In this document: piece after piece, positions 43,234-51,603 of the stretch
Numbering within the stretch: position 1 is the stretch's first letter
How the letters are laid out: each line of letters starts with the position of its first letter
Assembly (NCBI GenBank): GCA_009787085.1
Contig: WRGR01000046.1
Coordinates: 137,147-201,146, forward strand
Length of the DNA stretch: 64,000 bases
From: Actinomycetes bacterium
Lineage (GTDB): Bacteria > Actinomycetota > Coriobacteriia > Coriobacteriales > UBA8131
Direction: 5' to 3'
The notes under the pieces: generated by a model
What the model was told of the DNA's origin: nothing
Database searches by the model: none
Seen by the model: the letters and a program-made list of their open reading frames with translations, nothing else
Made by a program: the position numbers and the translations under genes

Positions 43234-43364
43234 GCCACACCACCTTGCAAGCAGGCCCGCCCCAAGGTCGTTCGGGCGGCCAAGGGGTGAGTGCTGCCCA
43301 CAATATGGCGCAACAGCAGTAAATAGGCGCTTCCCTTGTTTGTCTTTGTCTGGTTGTCGCTCAT
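43230..43364 (-). CDS. 44-residue ORF coupled to the tail-anchored protein
   Basis: From ATG 43362-43364 it reads MSDNQTKTNKGSAYLLLLRH and on to TGA 43230-43232, which overlaps the next start. The sequence is amphipathic and looks protein-like, more so than the alternative upstream extension of the downstream frame. It may be the true N-terminus of the larger gene, separated by a frameshift near 43240. The ribosome site is weak. Confidence 0.35.
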   Translation of the reverse strand: MSDNQTKTNKGSAYLLLLRHIVGSTHPLAARTTLGRACLQGGVA

Positions 43365-43484
43365 GGTAATAGTATATCCTCAGCACGACAACAAAGCCCA
43401 CCATACCGCCAGCCGAATATGCCAGCCAACACTATGTTATGCTTATGGCCGAATTATAATCGTTGTTCGGCGAGGAGGTGCATT

Positions 43485-44084
43485 ATGTCCGATGATGCCA
43501 AAACAAGTACCCGTATGCCCACCGGAGAAGAGCCGCCAAAGGGCTTTGAGGCTCTTGCCACCGAGAAGCCAGCTCCGGGAAGTATCGATGTACGCGCCGC
43601 GTTCACCACCCAGTTAGCAGGCATTGAGATTGCTGAGATCGAGAAGCTGCGCGTGGCGGCAATGGCCAATATCGCTAATGCTATCGGCACTGCCCGGGTT
43701 GACATCAGCTTTGCCGATGAGCTGGATATCCTGAAACCATCAGAAGATGCCGCCAAGATGCTCTTTCGCGCCTATCGCAACGACGAGCTGGTCGGCTATG
43801 CCTTGGTGATCATCGGCTGGCCACAAAAACCCGACTGGATTATCCAGCACATGATAGTCAATCCCAACAACCGCCTACAAGGCGTTGGCACTGCCATTGT
43901 CAGCAAAATCGAGACCGATGCCCAAGATGCCGAGGTGGCAACCGACAACCTCTACGTCATACCCATCGACCAGAACGGCTTGGGATTCTGGCAGATGCGA
44001 GGCTACAACCAGCAGTCGGAAAGCTATGAGATAAAGATAGCCGACCGGAAGCGGAACATCAGCATTTATCACAAAAAAGGATAA
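43485..44084 (+). CDS. GNAT-family N-acetyltransferase
   Basis: Transfers an acetyl group from acetyl-CoA to an unknown amine. 199 residues; the N-terminal 90 are not typical, then the GNAT core starts with VGYALVIIGWP and the acetyl-CoA loop appears as NNRLQGVGTAIVSKIE (R/Q-x-x-G-x-G/A), ending with a GLGFWQMRGY strand. ATG 43485 has a perfect GGAGG site (GAGGAGGTG); the frame above is not used. It is a single gene. Confidence 0.8.
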   Translation: MSDDAKTSTRMPTGEEPPKGFEALATEKPAPGSIDVRAAFTTQLAGIEIAEIEKLRVAAMANIANAIGTARVDISFADELDILKPSEDAAKMLFRAYRNDELVGYALVIIGWPQKPDWIIQHMIVNPNNRLQGVGTAIVSKIETDAQDAEVATDNLYVIPIDQNGLGFWQMRGYNQQSESYEIKIADRKRNISIYHKKG

Positions 44085-44124
44085 GCCGACGGCTTCTTCA
44101 GGGAAGCGCCGACTGTTGCAACGC

Positions 44125-44393
44125 TTATTCCGTCCGAGCCGCCTCCGGCCGGCCGGTCTGGCCGCCGGCCGCCCTTGGGCTGACCTTGACGATAACCGAC
44201 CCCCGGCCTCCCTGCATGAGGCCCTCCGTGGACTCCGAGTCGCCGGCCGCCACGATTATGTTCCTCAGCCCTCTCCCCCGGCAGTCAAGGCTCTCGCTCA
44301 ACACGCTCATCTCGGCTTGGTAGTTCGACAGCTTCTCGTCGTAGTCTACACGTACTAGCTCGCAGCCATAGCTGCGGCACAGGGGGCCGCCCT
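44125..44393 (-). pseudogene. Unidentified coding relic
   Basis: After a stop at 44394-44396 the minus strand keeps one clean frame of about 89 codons to TAA at 44125. It contains protein-like text: CELVRVDYDEKLSNYQAEMS, then NIIVAAGDSESTEGLMQGGR and VIVKVSPRAAG. There is no start with a ribosome site at its beginning. I suspect the end of a lost gene; I cannot name the family. Confidence 0.3.
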
Positions 44394-44590
44394 GTCAAGC
44401 CAAATTCCGCGCCGACGGCAAAGTACCACAAAAAACCATAAGGCCGAGATGCACGGAACCGCGCACCGCGCCGACGGCAACGGCACAGCAGCCGGCACCG
44501 GGCACAGACGGCACGCGCCTTTGCCGAAAGGCGCTGAGTTGGCACTGTCGCACCGGACTGCGAGTCAACATGAGCCGCATTTAGCCGTAT
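44394..44590. other. GC-rich spacer
   Basis: No gene is seen. The sequence is GC-rich, with GCGCCGACGGCAA occurring twice (from about 44409 and 44467), and it leads into a miniature mobile element. Confidence 0.3.
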
Positions 44591-44723
44591 GGAAGCGCCG
44601 ATCAATCCCAAACCCCAGTCATCGCCGACTTGACCGGCAACCTTTCCCCTGATCAACATGGTGAAAAATTGCGATCCGGAGGCCGCAATGACTAGGGTTT
44701 TGCTTAATTCGGCATCCCCCTAA
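44591..44723 (-). mobile_element. CTAG-type miniature element, copy C
   Basis: About 129 bp in reverse orientation. The ends GGAAGCGCCGATCAAT and ATTCGGCATCCCC match the termini of the CTAG-flanked family; the target site is decayed to CTAA at the right edge (44720-44723), where it forms the stop codon of the thioredoxin-reductase-like gene. The internal hairpin survives with G-U pairs (GCAATTTTTC against GAAAGGTTGC in element orientation). Confidence 0.7.
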
Positions 44724-45604
44724 GCGGTGTTTGTGTTCCCCAAATAATCGACTGCGGCAAAGCCTGCCAGTTGCCCTTGACCAACGGCTTTAGCAATCTG
44801 TAGGGGCTTTCCTACGCAATCGCCGGCTGCGAAGACACCTTTGACTGAGGTTGCCATGTCCTTCTCCACCTTAATGTAGGCACCGTCCAGCGCCAAGCCC
44901 GGTAATAGCGCGTCTGGGGCAATCGCTGGCCGGAGGATGAAGACACCTGCCACATCCACTTGCACGGCGGCCTGGTCGGCGGCATCGATAAACTCTATGG
45001 CCGTGACGCCTTTACCATCGCCGGTAATCGCTGTCACCTTGCCTACTCGCCGCTCTATGCCCACATCTAGCTTCATCAGCTCAGAATCAGCCTTCGGTGC
45101 CAGGTAAACCACCTCGCAGCCGATGCCTTGCAAAAATGTGGCCTCGCTTATAGCCTCGCTGTTCAAGCCGATCACAGCTATTCGCCGCCCCCTGAACAAC
45201 ATGCCGTCGCAGGTAGCACAGTAGCTGACCCCGCGCCCTAAGAACTCGGCTTCTCCAGGAAAAGACTCGGCAGCCGCTATGCCCAAAGCCAATATCACCG
45301 TGGCAGCTTGATAGTCCTCTGTGCCGCTGGTCAAGGCGAATTGCTGGCCGAAGGGCAACACAGAGACAACCCTTCCTTCCCGTATCTCGGCACCCAGCTT
45401 CTCGGCTTGAGCATACATTGTTTGCAGCAAACATAAGCCGCTCACCTCGGGCATCCCCGGGTAGTTGTCAACCCGCTGGGAGCGCGCCAGGGGCGAGGCC
45501 GCTAGCGGGTTGGAAAGCACCAGCACCTGCTGGTTGCGGCTACGAGCAGTGATAGCTGCCGAAAGCCCAGCTGGGCCAGCGCCGATGATCGCAATATCGT
45601 ACAT
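44720..45604 (-). CDS. trxB: Thioredoxin-reductase-like flavoprotein without NADPH motifs
   Basis: FAD enzyme of 294 residues in the low-molecular-weight thioredoxin reductase family. FAD loop GAGPAGLSAA (8-17), redox pair C129-A-T-C132 and the C-terminal AAGDC segment are intact. The NADPH part is not: where TrxB has GGGDSAxEEA this protein has IGLNSEAISEA (145-155), and the HRRxxxRA segment is replaced by APKADSEL (169-176). Ferredoxin-dependent TrxRs (FFTR) and some orphan TrxR-like enzymes lack the same motifs, so the electron donor may not be NADPH. Strong ribosome site AAAGGAGG. It follows ddl with a 33-bp gap. Confidence 0.85.
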   Translation of the reverse strand: MYDIAIIGAGPAGLSAAITARSRNQQVLVLSNPLAASPLARSQRVDNYPGMPEVSGLCLLQTMYAQAEKLGAEIREGRVVSVLPFGQQFALTSGTEDYQAATVILALGIAAAESFPGEAEFLGRGVSYCATCDGMLFRGRRIAVIGLNSEAISEATFLQGIGCEVVYLAPKADSELMKLDVGIERRVGKVTAITGDGKGVTAIEFIDAADQAAVQVDVAGVFILRPAIAPDALLPGLALDGAYIKVEKDMATSVKGVFAAGDCVGKPLQIAKAVGQGQLAGFAAVDYLGNTNTA

Positions 45605-45637
45605 CTTGTCCTCCTTTTCTGGGGAAGCGCCGGGGCG

Positions 45638-46651
45638 CTACCCTGCTGCCCGCTTACCGTGTGCTTCGATGCCTAGTTCGGCCAGCAGGGTGTAGAGCTG
45701 CCCGGGGTCTAGGCCGGCACATTGGGCAGCATGAGGCAAAAGCGAGGTCGGCGTCATGCCTGGTATCGTGTTGGTCTCAATGACCCAGGGCACGTCTTGT
45801 CCATCTACGATAAAGTCCGTTCTGGAGACACCCTGACAGCCCAGCACTTGATGTGCTGCGCTGGCGTGCTGCTGGCAAAGTTCGCTGACCCCATCAGGCA
45901 AGCGTGCTGGACAAATATGATCTGACCCACCATCTGCGTATTTTGCTTGATAGTCATAGAATTCAGCATGGGGCAAGATCTCGACAATCGGCAAAGCCCG
46001 CAAACTGGCGTTGCCCAGCACTGAGGCCGTCACCTCCATACCTTCGACAAACTGTTCGACCAAGACCTCGCTGCCATAGGAGAAGGCCTTTTGCAACGCC
46101 TCAGGCAGATCACTGCTTTGGTTGACGATGGAGATGCCCACCGACGAACCCCCGGCCATCGGCTTGACCACGCAGGGCAGACCAAGACGGGCCAGCCCTG
46201 CCTCGGCTTGCTGCCAAGCGGCGGCAGGGAGGCCGGGGATGGGCTGATCCTGACCGGATGCCTGATTCCCAAGTTGGGGTGGTACAAACCCTGCCCTCAG
46301 CGTCAGGCTTTCTGGTACGTTCAAACCAACACTGCGGTAAAACAGCTTGCTCTTCTCCTTGTCCATGGCCAAAGCGCTGGCCAGTACGCCACTGCCAGTA
46401 TAGGGCAGCCCAATCAGGTCGAGCAGACCCTGTATGCTGCCATCTTCACCGCCCGATCCATGCAAGGCCAAAAACACCACGTCCGGCTGCAAGGCGCATA
46501 GCCGCTCTATGAAGTCTGACGCTACCGGATCGATTCGGCTCACTTCATGCCCGTGAGCACTCAAGGCTGCCTCAGCCGCCCGTCCCGAGGCCAAAGACAC
46601 TTCGCGTTCGCTGGAGCTGCCACCTGCCAACACGACGATATGCAGTTTCAT
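45638..46651 (-). CDS. ddl: D-alanine--D-alanine ligase
   Basis: ATP-grasp enzyme that makes the D-Ala-D-Ala end of peptidoglycan precursors. N-terminal IVVLAGGSSSEREVSLASG, the ATP-loop segment VVKPMAGGSSVGI, VEQFVEGMEVT and the metal-binding VIETNTIPGMTPTS are all present. 337 residues from ATG 46649-46651; other in-frame starts (46669, 46684) are possible, and no ribosome site clearly decides. It is upstream of the thioredoxin-reductase-like gene on the same strand and divergent from rlmN. Confidence 0.93.
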   Translation of the reverse strand: MKLHIVVLAGGSSSEREVSLASGRAAEAALSAHGHEVSRIDPVASDFIERLCALQPDVVFLALHGSGGEDGSIQGLLDLIGLPYTGSGVLASALAMDKEKSKLFYRSVGLNVPESLTLRAGFVPPQLGNQASGQDQPIPGLPAAAWQQAEAGLARLGLPCVVKPMAGGSSVGISIVNQSSDLPEALQKAFSYGSEVLVEQFVEGMEVTASVLGNASLRALPIVEILPHAEFYDYQAKYADGGSDHICPARLPDGVSELCQQHASAAHQVLGCQGVSRTDFIVDGQDVPWVIETNTIPGMTPTSLLPHAAQCAGLDPGQLYTLLAELGIEAHGKRAAG

Positions 46652-46704
46652 ATGCTGAGTATGCCCCATTCCACATCCTGTCAAGCCGACTTAGAATCCT
46701 GTTA

Positions 46705-47817
46705 TTGTCGATTGTAGAGAATACAGATTACAATGAGAAGCCGGAAGTTACAAGACGTAGCGAGGATGATGAATTGGAGACACCAGCATTGGGCATCAAG
46801 CGCTATGGGGCAGATGCCTTGGAAGCGCTGATAGGCGACCTTCAGCAGCCAAGATACCGATCCGACCAACTGGTTCACTGGCTATATGGTCGGCCCTTAC
46901 AGCCACCTTTGCTTGATTACCAGCAGATGGCCAATCTGCCGTCTGCCCTACGCAGCGCTCTTGCCGAACGTGAGCCGCTGGCTGCCCCAACTTTGCTAAA
47001 ACGGCAGGCTTCCACCGACGGCAGCCGTAAATACCTCTTGGGGCTGGCCGACGGCGAGCGCGTGGAGTGCGTCGGAATCCCGGACAACGGCCGGCTGACA
47101 GTCTGCTTTTCCACCCAAGTCGGCTGCGCTATGGGGTGCGTCTTCTGCGCCACCGGCCACCTCGGGCTGACGCGCAGTTTGGCTCCCGGCGAGATGCTCG
47201 ATCAGCTGTTAGTGGTGGCTGCGGATTTTCAAACTCGGGTGAGCAATGCGGTGGCCATGGGCGAAGGCGAGCCTTTTGCCAACTATGACAACACGCTGGC
47301 AGCGCTACGGCTGATGAACGACAAGCGGGCAATGGGCATCGCTGCCCGCCGCCTGACGGTCAGCAGTTGCGGTCTGATACCAGCCATCCGCCGCTTTACC
47401 AACGAGCCGGAGCAGTTCACACTGGCCGTGTCACTGCATTCTGCCATTCAATCCAGCCGTGACCAACTGATGCCCAAACTTGCCCAGCAAAGCCTAGATA
47501 AGCTGCACCGGGCATTAACGGTCTACCAAAAGCACAGCGGTCGACGAGTCTCCTTGGAGTACACGCTGATCGACAGCATAAACGACACGCCAGAGGAGAT
47601 CGAGGCACTATGCACCTTCTGCCACGGCTTGAAGGTGCACGTCAACCTGATCGCCTTGAATCTTGGGCAAACTGCAGAGCTGCAGGCCTCCAGTCCGGCT
47701 AGGGCCGAAGCCGTTCGCCGACAGCTGGAGGCCAGCGGCATAGAGACAACACTCAGGCGCTCACGGGGCAGCGACATTGCCGGTGCCTGCGGGCAACTGG
47801 CAGCCCGAAGGGGCTAG
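46705..47817 (+). CDS. rlmN: 23S rRNA/tRNA A-2 methyltransferase RlmN-like
   Basis: Radical SAM enzyme that methylates C2 of A2503 in 23S rRNA and of A37 in some tRNAs. The iron-sulphur motif C-A-M-G-C-V-F-C lies at about residues 141-148, preceded by FSTQVGC; MGEGEPFANYD follows, and the C-terminal catalytic Cys is in DIAGACGQL. 370 residues with a slightly long acidic N-terminus. The start at TTG 46705 is uncertain, because the ribosome site is weak; a later TTG near residue 24 is an alternative. Its TAG stop lies in a CTAG. Confidence 0.9.
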   Translation: MSIVENTDYNEKPEVTRRSEDDELETPALGIKRYGADALEALIGDLQQPRYRSDQLVHWLYGRPLQPPLLDYQQMANLPSALRSALAEREPLAAPTLLKRQASTDGSRKYLLGLADGERVECVGIPDNGRLTVCFSTQVGCAMGCVFCATGHLGLTRSLAPGEMLDQLLVVAADFQTRVSNAVAMGEGEPFANYDNTLAALRLMNDKRAMGIAARRLTVSSCGLIPAIRRFTNEPEQFTLAVSLHSAIQSSRDQLMPKLAQQSLDKLHRALTVYQKHSGRRVSLEYTLIDSINDTPEEIEALCTFCHGLKVHVNLIALNLGQTAELQASSPARAEAVRRQLEASGIETTLRRSRGSDIAGACGQLAARRG

Positions 47818-47846
47818 GGGGACGCCGATTAATGCTGCCATGCTAG
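47814..47846. repeat. Partial CTAG-type element at the rlmN stop
   Basis: CTAG, a left terminus with GACGCCGATTAATGCTG, and CTAG again within 33 bp. It looks like an internally deleted copy, just before the full copy D. Confidence 0.55.
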
Positions 47847-47864
47847 GCTGTGATCCGAACCGCC

Positions 47865-47998
47865 CTAGGGAGACGCCGATTAACTCACAATTCCGTCAAT
47901 GCGCCCCCGAGCCGCGATCTTTCACCCTGCTGACCAGGGGAAAGATCGCAGTTCAAGCCGGCAATGACTGTAGTTTGGGATTGATCGGCGTTCTCTAG
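47865..47998 (+). mobile_element. CTAG-type miniature element, copy D
   Basis: The best-preserved copy: a 126-bp core between two CTAG sites (47865-47868, 47995-47998). Termini GGAGACGCCGATTAA and TTGATCGGCGTTCT are inverted repeats. The internal hairpin pairs GCGATCTTTC (47914-47923) with GAAAGATCGC (47940-47949). The right CTAG provides the stop codon of the minus-strand leucine-rich-repeat gene. Confidence 0.85.
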
Positions 47999-50787
47999 GG
48001 AAGCACCGGCTTGGTCAGAGGTCTGGTGGCGGTAACTTGGCTCACTGTGAGTTTGAGTTTTTGGGTCTTGCCGCCCATTTTAACCGTGATGGTCGTCTTG
48101 CCAGGCGCCAGCGCCCAAACCACGCCGACGGCATCCACAGTCGCCACTGCCCGGTTGCTGGACGCATAACTGGCCACCGCCCGACAGGCCTTGGCCGGAA
48201 TAGGTCTCGGAACAAGAACTAGACTCTTCCCCACCACTATACTTGCGGCCTTGCCTTGGCCGATGCTGAACGACTTCAACTTCGTGGCCTTGGCCACCAC
48301 GTAGACCTTGCAGCTAGCCTTTTTCCGACCGTCCGCAGCGATAGCCGTCAACTTGGCACTGCCGAGCTTCAGGGCAACCACTCTGCCGCTGCCAGCTTTG
48401 ACTTTGGCCACTTTGGGGTTGGAGCTCGTCCAGATCGCAGCCCTGTTGGTAGCATTGTAGGGTTGAACGGCGGCCGGCAGCGTCAGCGAAGTGCCTTTGA
48501 CGATATAGAGCACAACTTGGGTCTTGATGCCACTAGCCCTAACAGTGCGCAAAGCAGAAGGCCGGGCGGAAGGCCGGGCAGCAGGCGGCTGGGCAGTGGG
48601 CGGCGTCGGCACTATGGCATTGCCGCCGCCACCGTCGCTGCTGCTGCTGCCGTCGCCGCCGTCGGTCGGGGCAGCCGTAATCCGAACGGAAGCAATAGCG
48701 CTTGTCACTGTGGCCATACCCGGCACTGTACCCGGCATACTGGTTTTCACCTTACAAAAGTAATAGGAATTGCCTCTAGTTAAGGTATTAGGAATATAGT
48801 TGGGCGCTGTAGCGCCCTTGATCGTCTTCGCGCCGCTAGTGACAGCCGTGCTGTTGACATACCATTGGTAAGCAAGCGTTGATCCGACAGGAGCCGCAAC
48901 GACAACGCTCAGGGCAGTCGCCTTAGCACCTTGGCTGTAAACTGCTGAAACTGGCTGGACAGTGACAACGGGAGCCTCTGTCTTGGGCAAAGACGGCACA
49001 CCGGAGGCGTTTTGAGGTAGCACCCGGCCAGTATGGCTTTTCAGCCAAGCCGCCAGCCCGCTGACATCGGCAATGCAGTTGTTCTGGCAATAAAGCTCAT
49101 CCAAGGCGGCACAGCTGCCGATGTCCAGGCCACCCAGCTGGTTGGCGGAGCAGTCCAAGGACCGTAATGCCTCGCAGCCACCAAGATCAATGGCCATAAG
49201 CTGGTTGGCGGAGCAGTCTAACTGTCGCAGTGCTGGATTGTTGCTGACATCTAGCGCCGTCAGCGAGCAGCCGGAGCAGTCCAGCTCCAGCAAAGCCTCG
49301 CAGCCGCTGAGATCGAGGGCAACCAACGGGCAGCCAGAGCAGTTCAGGAACCGTAACGCCAAGCAACCACTGACATCAAGGGTGTTGAGTTGAGAGTCTC
49401 CGAAGCAGGATAGTGAGCGCAAGGCCGAAGCACGGCTGACATCGAGGGCGGTGATGTTCCAGTTGTTCAGCAGTTCGATGCCCAGCACATCGGCACCTAC
49501 GATCTTTTCAGGAACAATCACATCGCTCATGCTCCCCTTGTAGCCGGTAATGTAAATACCACCGTCACCAACATGACAGATAAAATCAGAGTCGCTTTTC
49601 ATATTCTGCGGCAGCACCATGCCGCTGTGGCTGACCAGCCATTCCTCGATAGCCACAGTGTCAGAAATATTGTTACAGGAACAATCCAGATAACCAAGCT
49701 CCGAGTTGGCACTGATGTCCAGCCCGGTCAGCTGGTTATTGTAGCAATACAGCTCCTGCAGGGCCTGGTTGGCGCTGACATCGAGGCCAGCAAGCTGATT
49801 GTAGCCACAGGAGAGGTAGCGCAACATCGGGCTGTGGGAGACGTCCAAGACTGTCAGGCCGTTGCCATAGCAGCGCAACTCCCGCAGCGCCGGGTTGGCG
49901 CTGACATCCAGAGCCTTCAAGCCGTTGCCATCGCAGTTCAGGAACTCCAGCGCCGTGCAGTCGCTGACGTCAAGGCCAGTAAGACCGTGCCCTGGCAAAT
50001 CGATACTGCGCACCGCATAGCCTGCGATCTTCTCCGGAACAGCCAATTCGGACGATTCCCCGGAATAGCCGTTGATAGCAACGCCGCCGTCAACAAGGCA
50101 GCATTCCAAGCCAAAGCTATTCTCCAAATACTGCGGCAGCAGCTCACCCTCATTGCCCTTCAGCCATTCACTGAGATATTGCAGGTCGGTGAGGTAATTG
50201 CCAAAGCAGTCCAGATAGACAAGCGCGGCGTTAGCCCCGATGTCCAGAGATTTCAGCAGATTATGCTCGCAGTATAGAAAGCGCAGCGCCTTGTTGGCGT
50301 TGATGTCCAGGCCAGTCAGCTGGTTGTTGGCACAAGACAGGTATACTAGCCCTTGGTTATTGGCGGTATTCAGGCTGGTCAGTTGATTGTCGTAGCAGTA
50401 TAGCTCTTCCAGCAACGGGTTGGCACTGATGTCCAAAACCGCAAGCTGGTTGCCGGAACAGTCCAGATACCTGAGCGATTTACAGGCGCTGACATCAAGG
50501 TTGCTGAGGCCACGCCACGACAAGTCAACGCTAACCACGGCATAACCGGCGATATTTTCAGGAACCACGATCTCAGAGGGGCTGCCCGAACAGCCGGTGA
50601 CATAGACCTCATCGCCCGATACCTCAAACTCAAGTTCCGTAGCCGCGCCGTCAGTGCCACTAATTGCCGCCCGGGCCCGACTAGGCAGCAGCCCAACGGC
50701 CAACAGCATTGCCAACAGCACCGCTAGCAACGGCACCGTGACTCGCAGCCAATGGCTGCTTCTTCCGTTCCCAACACTCTCTCTCAT
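47995..50787 (-). CDS. Secreted leucine-rich-repeat protein with Ig-like C-terminus
   Basis: A 930-residue exported protein. The signal peptide has a hydrophobic core (LLAVLLAMLLAVGLL) and an Ala-rich cleavage site near residue 40. About 25 leucine-rich repeats of 20-23 residues follow (LxxLDVSxNxxLxxLxCxxN type), in three blocks each opened by a GYAV/EIVVPE strand unit. Then come an Ig-like region (VVTVQPVSAVYSQGAKATAL) and two Big2-like domains (WTSSNPKVAKVKAGSGRV; YASSNRAVATVDAVGVV). No LPXTG signal or C-terminal membrane helix exists, so attachment to the wall is unclear. It is the last gene of the pilus operon, 93 bp after the second sortase gene. Likely an adhesin. Confidence 0.85.
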   Translation of the reverse strand: MRESVGNGRSSHWLRVTVPLLAVLLAMLLAVGLLPSRARAAISGTDGAATELEFEVSGDEVYVTGCSGSPSEIVVPENIAGYAVVSVDLSWRGLSNLDVSACKSLRYLDCSGNQLAVLDISANPLLEELYCYDNQLTSLNTANNQGLVYLSCANNQLTGLDINANKALRFLYCEHNLLKSLDIGANAALVYLDCFGNYLTDLQYLSEWLKGNEGELLPQYLENSFGLECCLVDGGVAINGYSGESSELAVPEKIAGYAVRSIDLPGHGLTGLDVSDCTALEFLNCDGNGLKALDVSANPALRELRCYGNGLTVLDVSHSPMLRYLSCGYNQLAGLDVSANQALQELYCYNNQLTGLDISANSELGYLDCSCNNISDTVAIEEWLVSHSGMVLPQNMKSDSDFICHVGDGGIYITGYKGSMSDVIVPEKIVGADVLGIELLNNWNITALDVSRASALRSLSCFGDSQLNTLDVSGCLALRFLNCSGCPLVALDLSGCEALLELDCSGCSLTALDVSNNPALRQLDCSANQLMAIDLGGCEALRSLDCSANQLGGLDIGSCAALDELYCQNNCIADVSGLAAWLKSHTGRVLPQNASGVPSLPKTEAPVVTVQPVSAVYSQGAKATALSVVVAAPVGSTLAYQWYVNSTAVTSGAKTIKGATAPNYIPNTLTRGNSYYFCKVKTSMPGTVPGMATVTSAIASVRITAAPTDGGDGSSSSDGGGGNAIVPTPPTAQPPAARPSARPSALRTVRASGIKTQVVLYIVKGTSLTLPAAVQPYNATNRAAIWTSSNPKVAKVKAGSGRVVALKLGSAKLTAIAADGRKKASCKVYVVAKATKLKSFSIGQGKAASIVVGKSLVLVPRPIPAKACRAVASYASSNRAVATVDAVGVVWALAPGKTTITVKMGGKTQKLKLTVSQVTATRPLTKPVLP

Positions 50788-50879
50788 ATCATCCCTTTCT
50801 TCTTAACATCAGCAGACAACAGCGAAGTCTTAAAGTATAGGGAGATTATATCATATCTATTATCTATTATGCTAGTATT

Positions 50880-51602
50880 TTATTTTACTTTCACTCGTTC
50901 GCATTGCACAAGGTAGCGCTGTTGGGAGGTGCCTACTGGATGGCAGGAGAACAAGGTCACCATATCCCGTCCGGGCTGGATCTTGATCGCGCCGATCTGA
51001 TGCGGGTCGATTATCTCGATGTTCACCACTTGGTAAACCAGCGTCTCACGGAAGTTGATAATCTTCACCTCGTCACCGACCTGCAGCTCGTCGATGTGCC
51101 GGAACATGTTCATCAGGTTGCCGCGATGGGCAGCGATCACCGCATTGGTGCTCGCACCGCCGATTGGGTAGCTGGTCTGAGTCAGGTGCACCGCCCCCTT
51201 TTGCATGTTCTCACTGTTCGCCCCCAGTCGGATGGGCAGTTCGATATTGATCTTTGGGAGGCTGATAAAGCCGATGATCCCGTCTTTGATGCCGTAGCCA
51301 CCGAGATCGACGGCAGCTGTCTGGTAGGAGAAGGCATCGACTAGGGCGGCTTGGTTCGTCTGCGCCAAATTTTCGTTCTCCTGTTTCAGGTATCGATACA
51401 GTGCGTCGAAATCGCTGCTCTGTTCGTTGGTGGCCGTTTGCAGAAAATCATTTTTCAACTGGCTCACCTGATCGTCGTACACCAAGTTCATAAACCATGG
51501 GTAGGCCAGAACGGAGATGCCAACCGCTGCTATGACAGCGACGATTACAAGGCGTATTTTGGAGTGTTTTTTCTTTCGCTTCTCGGTAGGTTTCTCGACC
51601 AT
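50880..51602 (-). CDS. Sortase, lid-less
   Basis: Cysteine transpeptidase, 240 residues. One N-terminal membrane helix (about 18-36), then a sortase beta-barrel with His159 (AAHRGN), Cys220 (TLFSC) and Arg229 (QQRYLVQ). No DP(F/W) lid motif is seen upstream of the barrel, and no C-terminal helix, unlike the neighbouring sortase. It may therefore be a housekeeping/anchoring type or a second class C enzyme. ATG 51600-51602 follows AAGGGGGCG, 1 bp after the stop of the other sortase gene, so both should be made together. Confidence 0.85.
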   Translation of the reverse strand: MVEKPTEKRKKKHSKIRLVIVAVIAAVGISVLAYPWFMNLVYDDQVSQLKNDFLQTATNEQSSDFDALYRYLKQENENLAQTNQAALVDAFSYQTAAVDLGGYGIKDGIIGFISLPKINIELPIRLGANSENMQKGAVHLTQTSYPIGGASTNAVIAAHRGNLMNMFRHIDELQVGDEVKIINFRETLVYQVVNIEIIDPHQIGAIKIQPGRDMVTLFSCHPVGTSQQRYLVQCERVKVK

Positions 51603-51603
51603 G

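Noticed and set aside
44285-44659. 124-codon minus-strand frame
   Set aside because: It runs through element copy C and GC-rich spacer, with no motifs and no ribosome site.
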